Source: Bacillus timonensis (GTDB lineage Bacteria; Bacillota; Bacilli; Bacillales; Bacillaceae_L). Taken from it: DNA of 64,000 nt. The position numbers and the translations under genes are program-made. The notes below the pieces were generated by a model. The model saw only the letters and a program-made list of their open reading frames with translations, made no database searches and was not told the DNA's origin. The stretch covers positions 1 to 64,000 of the forward strand of contig JAIVAN010000011.1 of assembly GCA_020171895.1 (NCBI GenBank), given 5' to 3'. Positions 54,604 through 63,531 of this stretch are shown piece after piece. Numbering within the stretch: position 1 is the stretch's first letter; the number at the start of each line of letters is the position of its first letter.

Positions 54604-54628
54604 CAGCTCTTCCTCCCTTCTTCATTTA

Positions 54629-54943
54629 CTAGGATAAGCGATTTAAGAATGCTTCTATTTCTTCTTTTGTTTTTCTATCTTTGCTAACAAACCTTCCCGC
54701 TTCTTGTCCGTTCTGAAAGGCCACAAAACTAGGAATACCGAAAATCTCCATTTCTACACATAATTCAATAAATTGATCGCGATCGACATAATAAAATGTA
54801 TATTGTGAATATGCAGCTTCTATTTTTGGTAGTATCGGCTCAATAATTCTACAGTCTGGACACCAGTCTGCTGAAAACATGAGAACACAGCTACTATTTT
54901 GACTAACCTCTTTAAATTGTTCCATTGTTTCTAACTTCTTCAT
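54629..54943 (-). CDS. ytpP: thioredoxin-like protein YtpP
   Basis: Small thioredoxin-fold oxidoreductase, 104 aa. The active site is CPDC in [13 protein letters not shown], and the cis-proline is in [10 protein letters not shown] proline-aspartate pair instead of Gly-Pro between the cysteines is typical of YtpP-type proteins rather than canonical TrxA. The start lies inside the upstream PTS IIC gene, with a 32-bp overlap, and its GGGGGT ribosome-binding site is also within that gene. Likely translationally coupled. Confidence 0.93.
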   Translation of the reverse strand: MKKLETMEQFKEVSQNSSCVLMFSADWCPDCRIIEPILPKIEAAYSQYTFYYVDRDQFIELCVEMEIFGIPSFVAFQNGQEAGRFVSKDRKTKEEIEAFLNRLS

Positions 54944-55961
54944 TTTTTATACCCCCAGTATGTATGTTTAAATCACCAAATTTGATCCAATTCTTTTTCC
55001 TCATCCATTCGGATAATACCAAACTAATTAGTGCAGGGCCAATGAAATGCAATAAAATGATTTGAACAATAATAGAAGAGGAAAATCCATTTGATGTAAT
55101 TGTCATAATTTGCCCGACGAATCCACTTGTACCCATTCCTGCTCCAGCAGCATTATTAACAATCGGAAACAACACAGTTGCAAATGGTGCTAAAATGGCT
55201 CCTGCAATCGTAGGTGGAATTAATATTAATGGATTTTTAATAATATTTCCTACTTGAAGCATCGACGTACCTAGCCCTTGTGCTATTAAACCTCCAAATC
55301 CATTCTCTCGGTAGCTACTTACGGCAAAGCCTATCATTTGTGCACAACATCCGACTGTTGCAGCCCCTGCTGCCACTCCATGTAAATCTAACATCAAGGC
55401 GATTGCAGCACTTGAAATTGGAGCAGTAAGAGCTAAACCCATTAATACTGCAACAAGTATTCCCATAATAAAAGGCTGTTGTTCAGTTGACCACATAATG
55501 ATTTCACCAAAACTCTTCATAACATAGTTAATTGGTGGCCCAATAAAAGAAGCAGCTAAGAACCCTGTCAATATCGTAGTAAAAGGTGTTAAAATAATAT
55601 CAATTTTAGTTTCCTTACTAACAAGCTTTCCAAATTCAGTTGATAGTAATGCCGCGACAAAACTACCTGCAGGACCACCTAAAGAAGCTCCAGCTGCACC
55701 ACTTATTACTGCTGAAAACAACACTAATGGAGGTGCTTTTAACCCAAAGGCAACTGCTACTCCAATTGCAGGCCCCATGAGAGACATTGCTAAAGTACCT
55801 AACTCAATTAATAATTGAAGGTTAGTGTACTGCCCTAACGTCTTACAAATTAATCCTATTATTAATGAAGAAAAAAGTCCTAAAGCCATAAAGCTAAGAG
55901 CATCAATAAAATAGACTCTCGTTGATAGAGTTATATCTTTTTTAAGTAAATAAGAACGCAT
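54912..55961 (-). CDS. PTS IIC-like membrane protein (EIIC_2 type)
   Basis: Integral membrane protein of the PTS_EIIC_2 group, about 8-10 helices, rich in Gly and Ala ([41 protein letters not shown]). No EIIA or EIIB domain is fused or encoded nearby, so sugar transport by phosphotransfer is doubtful; a stand-alone transporter or sensor is possible. The ATG at 55961 follows AAGGTGGG, and a GTG one codon earlier is an alternative. It is the first gene of a unit with ytpP and ytpQ. Confidence 0.82.
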   Translation of the reverse strand: MRSYLLKKDITLSTRVYFIDALSFMALGLFSSLIIGLICKTLGQYTNLQLLIELGTLAMSLMGPAIGVAVAFGLKAPPLVLFSAVISGAAGASLGGPAGSFVAALLSTEFGKLVSKETKIDIILTPFTTILTGFLAASFIGPPINYVMKSFGEIIMWSTEQQPFIMGILVAVLMGLALTAPISSAAIALMLDLHGVAAGAATVGCCAQMIGFAVSSYRENGFGGLIAQGLGTSMLQVGNIIKNPLILIPPTIAGAILAPFATVLFPIVNNAAGAGMGTSGFVGQIMTITSNGFSSSIIVQIILLHFIGPALISLVLSEWMRKKNWIKFGDLNIHTGGIKNEEVRNNGTI

Positions 55962-56056
55962 CACATCCGCCCACCTTTTTTATCATAAACCTATTATTTA
56001 ATATGTCCAAAAATGAGTTGTAGGACACTGTATGTTCTTGACGCAGTATTCACATA

Positions 56057-56087
56057 AAAATAATCCCTCGGTAATATCTACCGAGGG
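56057..56087 (-). terminator. terminator of the lipoprotein gene
   Basis: CCCTCGGTA / TACCGAGGG stem, then ATTATTTTTA on the minus strand. Confidence 0.85.
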
Positions 56088-56095
56088 CGAAGTTC

Positions 56096-56605
56096 TTATT
56101 TTACAGAAGTGACAGAGGTAACGATTTGCATCATTTCCTTAGCACTATTTGAAATATTACCTTTTTTTGTCTCTGTAGTCATTTTTATTCCACCTAGCCC
56201 AACAGAAACTTCATAAATATTTTTGTCGATCTCAAATACTTTTACGTAGCCAAAACGTTCCTTATCTTTGAACGTTTCATCTACGATTACCTTACCTGTT
56301 TTATGAACGGTAGATTTATAAAGTGTATCACTAGCTTTATTTTCAATAGGGTTAATAAATAAGATATATAACTGCTTACCATCTTTGAAAATAAGATTAT
56401 AATCTCCCTTGCTCTCTATATCCATATTTTCAGGTATGTAATATGAGAAATCTTGATGTTTTTCATTTGCTGCTAGAGGTTTTGCCTCGAATACGTTTTC
56501 AACTTCCAATTTTGTATTCTTCGTTTCTTCGTCTATAGAAGCACAACCTGATAGAAGTCCTATTAACAGAATAAAACATACAACTAAGGTTTTCTTTATA
56601 CCCAT
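56096..56605 (-). CDS. putative lipoprotein
   Basis: A 169-aa exported lipoprotein. Basic start MGIKKTL, hydrophobic core VVCFILLIGL and lipobox LSGC, with the cysteine at about residue 21. The mature part has an N-terminal acidic stretch, a beta-rich region (DFSYYIPENMDIESKGDYNL) and a C-terminal MMQIVTSVTSV. I do not recognise a family. The ATG at 56605 follows GGGAAG; upstream in-frame starts are less well placed. Single gene with its own terminator. Confidence 0.75.
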   Translation of the reverse strand: MGIKKTLVVCFILLIGLLSGCASIDEETKNTKLEVENVFEAKPLAANEKHQDFSYYIPENMDIESKGDYNLIFKDGKQLYILFINPIENKASDTLYKSTVHKTGKVIVDETFKDKERFGYVKVFEIDKNIYEVSVGLGGIKMTTETKKGNISNSAKEMMQIVTSVTSVK

Positions 56606-56799
56606 TTTCACTCTTCCCTTCATATTTTAAGGAAGTTCTTCCTATTACCTTTTTATAATACCCTTAATAATTTCTAAGTGACAAGACTTATCTAAAACTT
56701 TTATCGAAAAAACACATATTTTGTCTAAAATCCATCTATAAAAGTGACTTTTCTAAAAAAATGTTACAATTATGATATAAAACATTTAGGAGGGGCATT

Positions 56800-57246
56800 A
56801 TGAAACTTACGGTATATTTAGCTGGAGAAATTCATTCCAATTGGAGAAACGACTTAAAAGAGGAAGCAAAAAAAGCAAATCTCCCTATTACTTTTGTTGG
56901 GCCAATGGAAAATCACGGACGCTCTGATGATATCGGAGAAGAAATTCTAGGTAGCATGCCTAATCCCATCTTTAAAGACGCAGCTGCTTCAGATATTAAT
57001 AACTTTCGCACTCAAGTTCTAATGAGTAAATCTGATGCAGTGATAGCCCTTTTTGGAGAAAAATATAGACAGTGGAATACTGCGATGGACGCAAGTACTG
57101 CAATTGCAATAAATAAACCACTTATTATTGTTAGACCGGAAAATCTACACCATCCACTAAAAGAACTATCAAACAAAGCAAATGTAACTGTTGAAACAGT
57201 CAAACAAGCATTACAAGTGCTTTCTTACGTATTTGATACCGAATGA
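56800..57246 (+). CDS. ytoQ: YtoQ family protein
   Basis: The 148-aa protein starts MKLTVYLAGEIHSNWR and has GPMENHGRSDDIGEEILG and FGEKYRQWNTAMDA. The family is related to nucleoside 2-deoxyribosyltransferase-like folds, but its reaction is not established. The ribosome-binding site AGGAGGGG precedes the ATG. Convergent with the DUF84 gene; its terminator overlaps both 3' ends. Confidence 0.9.
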   Translation: MKLTVYLAGEIHSNWRNDLKEEAKKANLPITFVGPMENHGRSDDIGEEILGSMPNPIFKDAAASDINNFRTQVLMSKSDAVIALFGEKYRQWNTAMDASTAIAINKPLIIVRPENLHHPLKELSNKANVTVETVKQALQVLSYVFDTE

Positions 57247-57256
57247 AAAGCTTTCT

Positions 57257-57290
57257 AGGAAGAACAATGCTATTTTGTTCTTCCTATTTT
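57257..57290. terminator. bidirectional terminator ytoQ / DUF84 gene
   Basis: AGGAAGAACAA / TTGTTCTTCCT, an 11-bp stem. It overlaps the last codons of the DUF84 gene. Confidence 0.85.
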
Positions 57291-57790
57291 GAATACTCGT
57301 ACTGTCCAATAAGTAGTTTGACTAATGATGTAAACATGTCCGTTCGATTAATATGTCCATTCGAAAAAATTCCAATAGCTCCTTCCTTACTTCTCACGTT
57401 ATGCCTACTTGTATATTCATCCATTACATCAGCAAGTTCTTTACCTGATTTTAATCCCAAGACTACCTCATTAGGAAGTAAAATCCTTGCTCCTCCAGCA
57501 ATGAAAACAGTATCTTTTTCATCAACAAGTGCTCCCCAGTTACAGAGAAACAACCCGAATTCATTTTCTTCTACTCCTCCCTCAAGTCCTATACCAATTT
57601 GAGCTCCTATTTGATTCTTTGCATTTTTTGCCCGATTAATAGCCCCTATAATAGTTTCCTTATCTGAAAATGGTTGTGAGGATACATCAGAAGAAACAGC
57701 GATTGGATAGAAGTCAGCATCCAAATATCCTAAAGCATTTTTCACAGCATTAACCTTAGTGGGGTTTTCTGTACCAATAGCAATTTTCAA
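57284..57790 (-). CDS. DUF84 inosine/xanthosine triphosphatase-like NTPase
   Basis: YjjX-type house-cleaning NTPase that is expected to hydrolyse ITP or XTP and keep damaged purines out of nucleic acids. The 168-aa protein has IGTENPTKVNAVKNAL at the N-terminus, then SSQPFSDKETIIGAINRAKNA and GIGLEGGVEE. The start is a TTG 8 nt after GGAGG; no ATG is suitable. The C-terminal codons form part of the shared terminator. Confidence 0.88.
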   Translation of the reverse strand: MKIAIGTENPTKVNAVKNALGYLDADFYPIAVSSDVSSQPFSDKETIIGAINRAKNAKNQIGAQIGIGLEGGVEENEFGLFLCNWGALVDEKDTVFIAGGARILLPNEVVLGLKSGKELADVMDEYTSRHNVRSKEGAIGIFSNGHINRTDMFTSLVKLLIGQYEYSK

Positions 57791-57859
57791 TTAACATTCC
57801 TCCAATGTTATTAAGGTAATATGTACTATATTTGTTTTATAGAATTAGGTAATTTTAAG

Positions 57860-58114
57860 TTAGACTTCCATGCAATTAAGAATTTGCACCATGACGCATG
57901 AAAATGTGACCTGTATTTTTACGTCTATAGAATGTTGGCTTTTCAGTAATTCATGTGTGTTAATCGGAGTGGAAGAACCGAGACTCCTGCGGGATTGCGC
58001 TAGGCCCCGGACCCCACAGGCAAAGCCGAGGAGGCTCAAGAAGCGCCCCGCGGAAAGCTAGGTTCCTGCAACGAAGATTAACACCCCTTATATAGAGTCA
58101 TATTTTCAGGGTAG
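57860..58114 (+). repeat. GC-rich palindromic intergenic element, copy l
   Basis: A full forward unit from TTAGACTTCCATGCAATTAA to TTTTCAGGGTAG, with GCGCT/AGCGC arms and inner GGCAAAGCC. The second arm (GGCCCCGG / CTCAAG) does not pair. It accounts for most of the gap between the DUF84 gene and ytoP. Confidence 0.92.
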
Positions 58115-58117
58115 CCT

Positions 58118-58149
58118 AAAAAAAAGAGCCAATTTTGGCTCCTTTTTTT
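58118..58149 (-). terminator. terminator of ytoP
   Basis: GAGCCAA-TTT-TGGCTC with long A and T runs on either side. It lies immediately next to the end of repeat copy l. Confidence 0.9.
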
Positions 58150-58157
58150 AAAACAAC

Positions 58158-59234
58158 TTAACTATTGCTTCGGATTGAATCTACTGTAGATTTATCTGAA
58201 GACTTTACTAACTTAACGAGAAGTGCTTTAGCAGCTGCATAATCATCCACATGAATCATTGAAGCATGAGTATGAATGTAACGTGAACAAATCCCAACTA
58301 CTGCTGATGGAACACCTTCATTTGATATGTGAACACGTCCAGCATCTGTCCCGCCTTGAGAAATAAAATATTGATAAGGAATATTGTTTGTCTCGGCTGT
58401 ATCAAGAATAAACTCACGCATCCCTCTATGGGTAACCATTGAGCGGTCATAAATACGAAGAAGCGCTCCTTTACCAAGCTGGCCAAACGCGTTCTTGTCA
58501 CCTGACATATCATTGGCAGGGCTCGCATCTAGTGCATAAAAAATATCAGGCTTAATCATATTTGCTGCTGTTTGAGCACCTCTTAACCCAATTTCTTCTT
58601 GTACAGTCGCACCAGAATACAGAATGTTAGGAAGCTTTTCATCCTTTAATTCCTTTAGTAACTCTACAGAAAGTCCACAGCCATAACGATTATCCCATGC
58701 TTTAGCTAATACCTTCTTTTCATTCGCCATAGGAGTAAAAGGACACACTGGTACAACTTGCTGACCGGGTTTAACACCGATACGTTTTACATCCTCACGA
58801 TCGTCTGCACCAATATCAATCATCATGTTTTTAATGTCCATTGGTTTACTTCTTTGAGATTCTTCTAACAGATGAGGAGGAATTGAACCAATTACTCCAA
58901 TTACAGGACCATTGTCAGTAATTATTTGTACTCGTTGTGCTAGTAATACTTGACTCCACCAGCCACCAAGTGTTTGAAAACGAATCATCCCATTATCAGT
59001 TATGGAAGTAACCATAAAGCCTACTTCGTCCATATGTCCAGCAACCATTACTGTTGGTGCATTGCTGTCATCATTCTTTTTAACTCCGAAGATACTTCCG
59101 AGACCATCTTGGATAACTTCGTCAGAATATTTCTCTAATTGTGTACGCATAAATTTACGTACAAGGTGCTCATTACCTGGTGCACCTGGCAATTCTGTTA
59201 AGGTTTTAAATAACTCTAACGTTTCCTGGTTCAT
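58158..59234 (-). CDS. ytoP: M42-family glutamyl aminopeptidase YtoP
   Basis: Di-zinc/cobalt tetrahedral aminopeptidase of family M42 that trims peptides in the cytoplasm. The 358-aa protein has the metal-ligand motifs [32 protein letters not shown] (catalytic and ligand glutamates), [10 protein letters not shown] and the C-terminal [19 protein letters not shown] precedes the ATG. Single gene. Confidence 0.95.
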   Translation of the reverse strand: MNQETLELFKTLTELPGAPGNEHLVRKFMRTQLEKYSDEVIQDGLGSIFGVKKNDDSNAPTVMVAGHMDEVGFMVTSITDNGMIRFQTLGGWWSQVLLAQRVQIITDNGPVIGVIGSIPPHLLEESQRSKPMDIKNMMIDIGADDREDVKRIGVKPGQQVVPVCPFTPMANEKKVLAKAWDNRYGCGLSVELLKELKDEKLPNILYSGATVQEEIGLRGAQTAANMIKPDIFYALDASPANDMSGDKNAFGQLGKGALLRIYDRSMVTHRGMREFILDTAETNNIPYQYFISQGGTDAGRVHISNEGVPSAVVGICSRYIHTHASMIHVDDYAAAKALLVKLVKSSDKSTVDSIRSNS

Positions 59235-59406
59235 ATAAACTCTCCTTTATGTACGAATATATTTAGTATATCGAAATTTCAATCTTCTTTCCACTAAAAG
59301 TAATGACTTTACTTAACAGGCATAGTATTAATTTAGTATACTTATTACGATAATAACAACATACGTAATTAACCTGTAAAAAAACTAAGAGATGGAGGTG
59401 ATAAAG

Positions 59407-59715
59407 ATGAGTTGGAAAAAATTCATCTTTGGTGTGGCTGTTGGCTTTGCTGGAGCTCTCCTTATGAAAGAAACGCTAGCTACCCAACCAATATCAGCTG
59501 AAAAAGCACTGAAATTGGTGAAGGAGTCATTTAAGAAACATGGACCGATTAGTGGCTCTTGGATTCATATGCAACCGGAGAATTACACCAAACATAATGT
59601 TCCTTACACTGTATATAAAGGTGGCATTACTCGTCATCTAAATGGAAATTTAACTCAATATGAGTTTTTTGTAGATTCAAAAACTGGTGTGATTATAGAT
59701 ATTTTAGCGATCTAA
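59407..59715 (+). CDS. ytzB: PepSY-like small membrane-associated protein YtzB
   Basis: A 102-aa protein with a short N-terminal hydrophobic helix (FIFGVAVGFAGALLM) and a PepSY-like domain (ISAEKALKLVKESFKKHGPISGSWI, VDSKTGVIIDI). The ATG at 59407 follows GGAGGTGATAAAG, a strong site. The frame opens 15 bp earlier inside that site. Corresponds to B. subtilis YtzB by position next to ytoP and ytnP. Confidence 0.88.
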   Translation: MSWKKFIFGVAVGFAGALLMKETLATQPISAEKALKLVKESFKKHGPISGSWIHMQPENYTKHNVPYTVYKGGITRHLNGNLTQYEFFVDSKTGVIIDILAI

Positions 59716-59718
59716 CAT

Positions 59719-59742
59719 TGGAGGGATTCCCCTCCTTTTATT
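59719..59742 (+). terminator. terminator of ytzB
   Basis: GGAGGG / CCCTCC short stem followed by TTTTATT. It reaches the 3' end of ytnP. Confidence 0.7.
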
Positions 59743-60583
59743 CACTAGCTTTTTTGACACAGTCCACCATTTCTCCCGCTTCATTCCACTTAATTGCCCT
59801 AAAATATGCATCATGGTAAAAGCTGAACCAAGCTTTACGTTCTAAACCGGTACTCATCCACTTTTGCTTCTGTTCTATTGAAGTCATTGGATAATCATCA
59901 TAAGCCATAACCCAAAGTACATGATTATGAGCATGTGTTGGCATTATATCTGCCATGTGAAAAAGTTCTTCCCCACAGCTTTCAAGTCTGATAATTGAAT
60001 GACCATCACTATGTCCACCAGTATGAATCATCGTAATCCCGGATGTAATTTCTATTTCTCCTTGAAACGGGCTAACTTTTTCTTCAATTGCTCTCCAATT
60101 GTCTTTCCAATATGTATTTTTAGATCGTACATTAGGATTCTTCATTTCTTCCCATTCGTTTAATGAAGTAATGATGGAAGCGTTCTCAAATGTCGGTACT
60201 AGTTCTCCATTTTCCCATTTTGTTAATCCACATGCATGGTCAAAATGCATATGAGTCATTAGCACAAAGTCAATATCTTCTGTTGATAAACCTAGCTTAT
60301 CCAGTGAACTTTCAACAGCTGATTCTTCTAACACTCCGAAATTCCGCTTAAGCTTATCACTCATTTTATTATTCCCTATTCCAGAATCAATAAGAATATT
60401 TTTTCCATCTATTTGAATTAGAATTGGATCCGTTCTTAATTCTATTTGATTTTTCTCGTTGACATGATACTTTTTCTCCCACAAAGGTTTTGGTACGACG
60501 CCAAACATCGCCCCTCCATCCAAATGGGTTACACCTCCATTTAACCATGTTAGTGACATCTCTCCTACCATAAGTCTATCCAT
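59738..60583 (-). CDS. ytnP: metallo-beta-lactamase-fold hydrolase YtnP
   Basis: MBL-fold hydrolase related to N-acyl-homoserine lactonases. B. subtilis YtnP is reported as a quorum-quenching lactonase. The 281-aa protein has the di-zinc motif [10 protein letters not shown] at about residues 110-119, [10 protein letters not shown] and [11 protein letters not shown]. The N-terminus reads [25 protein letters not shown]. The first ATG follows AAGGGGGTTGAG. The natural substrate is not shown by sequence. Confidence 0.92.
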   Translation of the reverse strand: MDRLMVGEMSLTWLNGGVTHLDGGAMFGVVPKPLWEKKYHVNEKNQIELRTDPILIQIDGKNILIDSGIGNNKMSDKLKRNFGVLEESAVESSLDKLGLSTEDIDFVLMTHMHFDHACGLTKWENGELVPTFENASIITSLNEWEEMKNPNVRSKNTYWKDNWRAIEEKVSPFQGEIEITSGITMIHTGGHSDGHSIIRLESCGEELFHMADIMPTHAHNHVLWVMAYDDYPMTSIEQKQKWMSTGLERKAWFSFYHDAYFRAIKWNEAGEMVDCVKKASE

Positions 60584-60652
60584 ACATTCTCAACCCCCTT
60601 TTTTCATTTATTTTTATTCTAACACTTTACCTGTGCATTTTTTAGCTGAAAC

Positions 60653-60690
60653 AAAAAACTGAGCATACTTATTCAGTATCCTCAGTTTTT
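60653..60690 (-). terminator. terminator of trmB overlapping its 3' end
   Basis: CAAAAACTGAG / CTCAGTTTTT stem, with an inner GATAC/GTATG-type arm. The trmB stop codon and last codons lie in the loop and upper arm. Confidence 0.75.
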
Positions 60691-61346
60691 GCATATGACT
60701 TGTTTTGTGATCCGAACATTACCTCAGAGCGATAAATAGGAAAACCTCTTTTTGAAAATTTCTCTTCATACTCTGTCATTATATTTCCTTCATAGTCGCT
60801 TTTATGAAGATCAAGGCTAACAAAAGTAAGCAGTAAACCGTAGTTTGAAAAGCTAACTAGTGAATATTCAAAAAGGCCGCGATTATCAGTTTTAAAATGA
60901 ATTTCACCATTTGGCTTTAGAATTTGTTCATAAATAGCTAAGAATCGTTTATAAGTCAAACGTCTCTTTTCATGTCTCGTTTTTGGCCATGGATCTGAGA
61001 AATTTAAATACAGCCGACTAATTTCACCATCAGCAAAGTAATCGGTTAGTTTTTCTGCATTTACGTTCATTAGTTTCACATTCGGAATTTGGTCTTCAAT
61101 AATCTTTTCAAGTGCTGTTACAATCACACTTGTAGATAACTCAATTCCAATATAGTTTATATTCGGATTAGCTTTTGCCATTTCCGTTATAAAACGACCT
61201 TTTCCAGTTCCTACCTCAATATGAATAGGGTTATTATTCCCAAAAAACTCATGTAGTCTGCCTTTATGTTCTTCTGGTTTTAAGATAACAAATTTTGGGT
61301 TTTCCTCAAGCAATTCTTTTGCCCAAGGTTTATTACGCACACGCAT
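60669..61346 (-). CDS. trmB: tRNA (guanine-46-N7)-methyltransferase
   Basis: Forms m7G46 in the variable loop of tRNAs (EC 2.1.1.33). The 225-aa protein has the SAM motif [13 protein letters not shown] near residue 41, YIGIELS, and the family signature [16 protein letters not shown]. The C-terminal [13 protein letters not shown] and [16 protein letters not shown] are also typical. GAGGTG precedes the ATG. Confidence 0.97.
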   Translation of the reverse strand: MRVRNKPWAKELLEENPKFVILKPEEHKGRLHEFFGNNNPIHIEVGTGKGRFITEMAKANPNINYIGIELSTSVIVTALEKIIEDQIPNVKLMNVNAEKLTDYFADGEISRLYLNFSDPWPKTRHEKRRLTYKRFLAIYEQILKPNGEIHFKTDNRGLFEYSLVSFSNYGLLLTFVSLDLHKSDYEGNIMTEYEEKFSKRGFPIYRSEVMFGSQNKSYAKTEDTE

Positions 61347-61645
61347 CTTGACACCTCATTTATGTAATATCGTTGAAAAAGATAACATGAACAGAGTTAG
61401 AGTGCAAGAGAATCCTTACAAACAGTTTTCCCATATATATAATTTCAACTATAAAAAAACACAAATCTGGAGGAAGTGGGAGGATATCAGTGGAAAAGGG
61501 AGCGATTTTATGGAAGTTGTTAGTAACTTTCCTTCACCCATATTCTTTACTTCTTACACCTTTATATATGTGAATAGGTCATTAGGGTTGAAAGCGCTTT
61601 CTGATTTAAGCTTATAGAGGTAAAAAAACAAAATGGAGTGATTCG
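61347..61645. other. intergenic region trmB / 56-aa membrane protein
   Basis: A 299-bp region. A frame of 27 codons starting GTG at 61490, behind GGGAGG and ending at 61573, would encode a hydrophobic peptide (MEKGAILWKLLVTFLHP ...). I regard it as possible but unproven. The right part holds the cre-like promoter of the next gene. Confidence 0.3.
61588..61612 (+). promoter_or_regulatory. promoter with overlapping cre upstream of the 56-aa membrane protein
   Basis: TGAAAGCGCTTTCT (61589-61602) matches the CcpA consensus at 13 of 14 positions and contains a perfect 12-bp palindrome, GAAAGCGCTTTC. It overlaps a possible -35, TTGAAA (61588-61593). CTTATA or TTATAG at about 61611-61617 could be the -10. 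CcpA bound here should repress. Confidence 0.55.
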
Positions 61646-61816
61646 GTGAAGTATATTTATACGACTTGGGCAACATTCATGGAGATTTTAGTATTACTGT
61701 CACTTTTATTAATTTTTATTGGGTATGCGTTAACGAAGTACCCTATTGAAAAATTAACAGTTAAGATACAAACGAAGATGTATCGTGAAAAAATTAGGTA
61801 TGCGTCCCAGCTTTAA
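61646..61816 (+). CDS. 56-aa single-pass membrane protein
   Basis: GTG start behind GGAGTGATTCG. The product begins MKYIYTTWATFMEILVLLSL. It has one hydrophobic helix of about 20 residues (ILVLLSLLLIFIGYAL) and a basic C-terminal tail (KLTVKIQTKMYREKIRYASQL), the usual layout of small inner-membrane regulators. I cannot name a family. It has its own putative promoter with a cre, and a GC-rich repeat copy follows 14 bp after its stop. Confidence 0.6.
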   Translation: MKYIYTTWATFMEILVLLSLLLIFIGYALTKYPIEKLTVKIQTKMYREKIRYASQL

Positions 61817-61830
61817 CCTTTCTTTTTAAA

Positions 61831-62140
61831 GGCTACCCAGAAAATACAATTCTTCACCCTCAACATGGGGTGTTAATCTGCGTTGCAGGACTCTCGCTTT
61901 CCGCAGGGCGCTTCTTGAGCCTCCTCGGCTTTGCCTGTGGGGTCGGGGGCCTAGCGCAATTCCCGCAGGACTTGTATAAGCTTCCTTGAATCCTCACCGC
62001 ACGAAGGAAATGCGTCAGCATTTTCGAGGAGTCTCGGTTCTTCCACTCCGATTCACACGCATAAATTACTTAAAAGCCAACATTCGATAAACTCAAAAAT
62101 AAAGTTCACATTTTCATCTGCCATGTTGCATTTCATCAAT
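61831..62140 (-). repeat. GC-rich element, copy m with 56-bp insertion
   Basis: A full reversed unit. In its own direction it has GCGCT/AGCGC and GGCAAAGCC, and the 56-bp insertion (61971-62026) between two AGGA (TCCT) sequences. Closest to copy d in both core and insertion. The flank hairpin is partly decayed (CATGTTGCATTTC). Confidence 0.92.
61971..62026 (-). repeat. 56-bp insertion inside repeat copy m
   Basis: Same 56-bp segment as in copies d and h, almost identical to d, bordered by AGGA on both sides. Confidence 0.9.
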
Positions 62141-62156
62141 ATTTCTTAGACACAAT

Positions 62157-62186
62157 AAAACCGGTCGTTACGTAACGACCGGTTTT
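62157..62186. terminator. 30-bp perfect palindrome, probable terminator
   Basis: AAAACCGGTCGTTAC is followed directly by its exact complement with no loop bases. It has A-run and T-run ends on both sides. It probably terminates the 56-aa gene and shields ytzH, but a protein-binding palindrome is also possible. Confidence 0.7.
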
Positions 62187-62265
62187 GTTGTGCACTTTAG
62201 AATAATAAAGCTCTTGATTACACATTTTATATATATATTTCAAACTTTGAAAGGATTTGAATGCT

Positions 62266-62547
62266 ATGCCTTTAGATCATCATTATCAGATGGACATATT
62301 AAAAGATATATTGTCTAATCATCAAACCGACTGTTGTGGAACCGTCGCAGAATGTGAACAATTAGAACGACTTATAAAGTCACTGATGGTTAATACCCAA
62401 ATTGATCAAAATGTGAAGCAAGTATTAACCGATATATATTCTTATAGTCAGTCAGGCAGATATACACAGCATTTAGATGATCATATTACATCACATCAAG
62501 ATCAACTATCTCAATGGATCAATGATATTGATCATATTACAAATTAA
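62266..62547 (+). CDS. ytzH: YtzH-like protein
   Basis: A 93-aa protein, MPLDHHYQMDILKDILSNHQ, with NHQTDCCGTVAECEQLERL, the conserved cysteine-pair segment of YtzH-type proteins. Function unknown. The ATG at 62266 follows AAAGGA at about 10 nt. A TTG three codons upstream is an alternative. It is convergent with ytmP, and the two stop codons overlap in TTAA. Confidence 0.87.
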   Translation: MPLDHHYQMDILKDILSNHQTDCCGTVAECEQLERLIKSLMVNTQIDQNVKQVLTDIYSYSQSGRYTQHLDDHITSHQDQLSQWINDIDHITN

Positions 62548-63353
62548 TTTGAAATTAAATTTTGCAAATATTTTAACCAGTGTTGAACTTCTTTTTCATG
62601 ATTTTTTGAATGGTACCAGGATATAGATAAAATTGTTTGAGCTATTACGTACCATTTCATCCTAGCGAATAAGTCATCTGTTGGATGTATTCCATATAAG
62701 TTTAACCAGTTATTCCAGTCTTCTCTTCGAATATACCAATATAAAAGCAAACCAATATCCATTGCTGGATCTGCAATCATTGCCCCATCCCAGTCAATGA
62801 GGTATAGTTGTTCATTTTCAGTTAATAACCAATTATTATGATTAATATCACAATGACATACAACATGGTGATCAAATTTTATATGATTAACTTCTTGTTC
62901 AAGAAATTGAATAGCTGACTGAATTAAGGGTAGATTAGGTAACTCTTGAGGAGTATTTATACACATTTTCACGTCGGATAAGACCTCTTCAGGTAGGAGA
63001 GGTTTTTTTCCTAATCTCTTTAGCATATCCAATAGTTCATTTGAATGGTGGATTTTGCTTAAAAGTTTAGCGACATTTTCTCCATACATCTCTACTGGTT
63101 TTAATTCACGTCCATTTAACCAATGTTGTGCAGTAATAACATCTCCATTTTCTAACCTTTTCGTCCAAACTAACTTTGGAACAATCCCTTCTGCAGATAA
63201 CACAGCGAGGAAAGGAGAAGAGTTACGTTTTAAGAATAACTTTCGCTCATTAAATTGAGCAAAATATGCATCTCCTGTTGCTCCACCAGCAGGATATATT
63301 TCCCATTCACTTCCTAATATATATTCCAACCAGTTCACCTTCAATTTCAACAC
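62544..63353 (-). CDS. ytmP: APH-family phosphotransferase YtmP
   Basis: Aminoglycoside/choline-kinase-fold protein of unknown substrate. The 269-aa protein has the glycine-rich AGGATGDAYFA, the catalytic loop VCHCDINHNNWLL and the metal-binding LIDWDGAMIADPAMDIG. The start is a GTG behind AGGAAATGTT; no ATG is suitable. Position between ytzH and amyX matches B. subtilis. Confidence 0.9.
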   Translation of the reverse strand: MLKLKVNWLEYILGSEWEIYPAGGATGDAYFAQFNERKLFLKRNSSPFLAVLSAEGIVPKLVWTKRLENGDVITAQHWLNGRELKPVEMYGENVAKLLSKIHHSNELLDMLKRLGKKPLLPEEVLSDVKMCINTPQELPNLPLIQSAIQFLEQEVNHIKFDHHVVCHCDINHNNWLLTENEQLYLIDWDGAMIADPAMDIGLLLYWYIRREDWNNWLNLYGIHPTDDLFARMKWYVIAQTILSISWYHSKNHEKEVQHWLKYLQNLISN

Positions 63354-63435
63354 AACATTTCCTAAGTAATAATAAGTTCATTCTAGAACTAAATATAATT
63401 AATTATGTAACATGATTGCCTTTTTTTGAAAAGCT

Positions 63436-63480
63436 AAAAAAGATAGCTATTGATTTCCATTAAAACAATAGCCATCTCTA
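63436..63480 (-). terminator. terminator of amyX
   Basis: On the minus strand AGATGGCTATTG / CAATAGCTATCT (one mismatch) is followed by TTTTTTAG. An outer GCTAAAA/TTTTAGC arm encloses it. Confidence 0.75.
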
Positions 63481-63531
63481 TACGATTTTAGCTTTTTTAG
63501 CCTTTTAAAGTCAAGTAAAACTGGTGAAAAC

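Noticed and set aside
61348-61617. 89-aa frame downstream of trmB
   Set aside because: Starts within the trmB upstream region, has no ribosome-binding site and a random-looking product; the better short frame at 61490 is noted only as possible.
6250-62140. Insertion sequences with transposase
   Set aside because: The dispersed elements are at most about 300 bp, have no transposase frame and lack a consistent target duplication at the unit ends.
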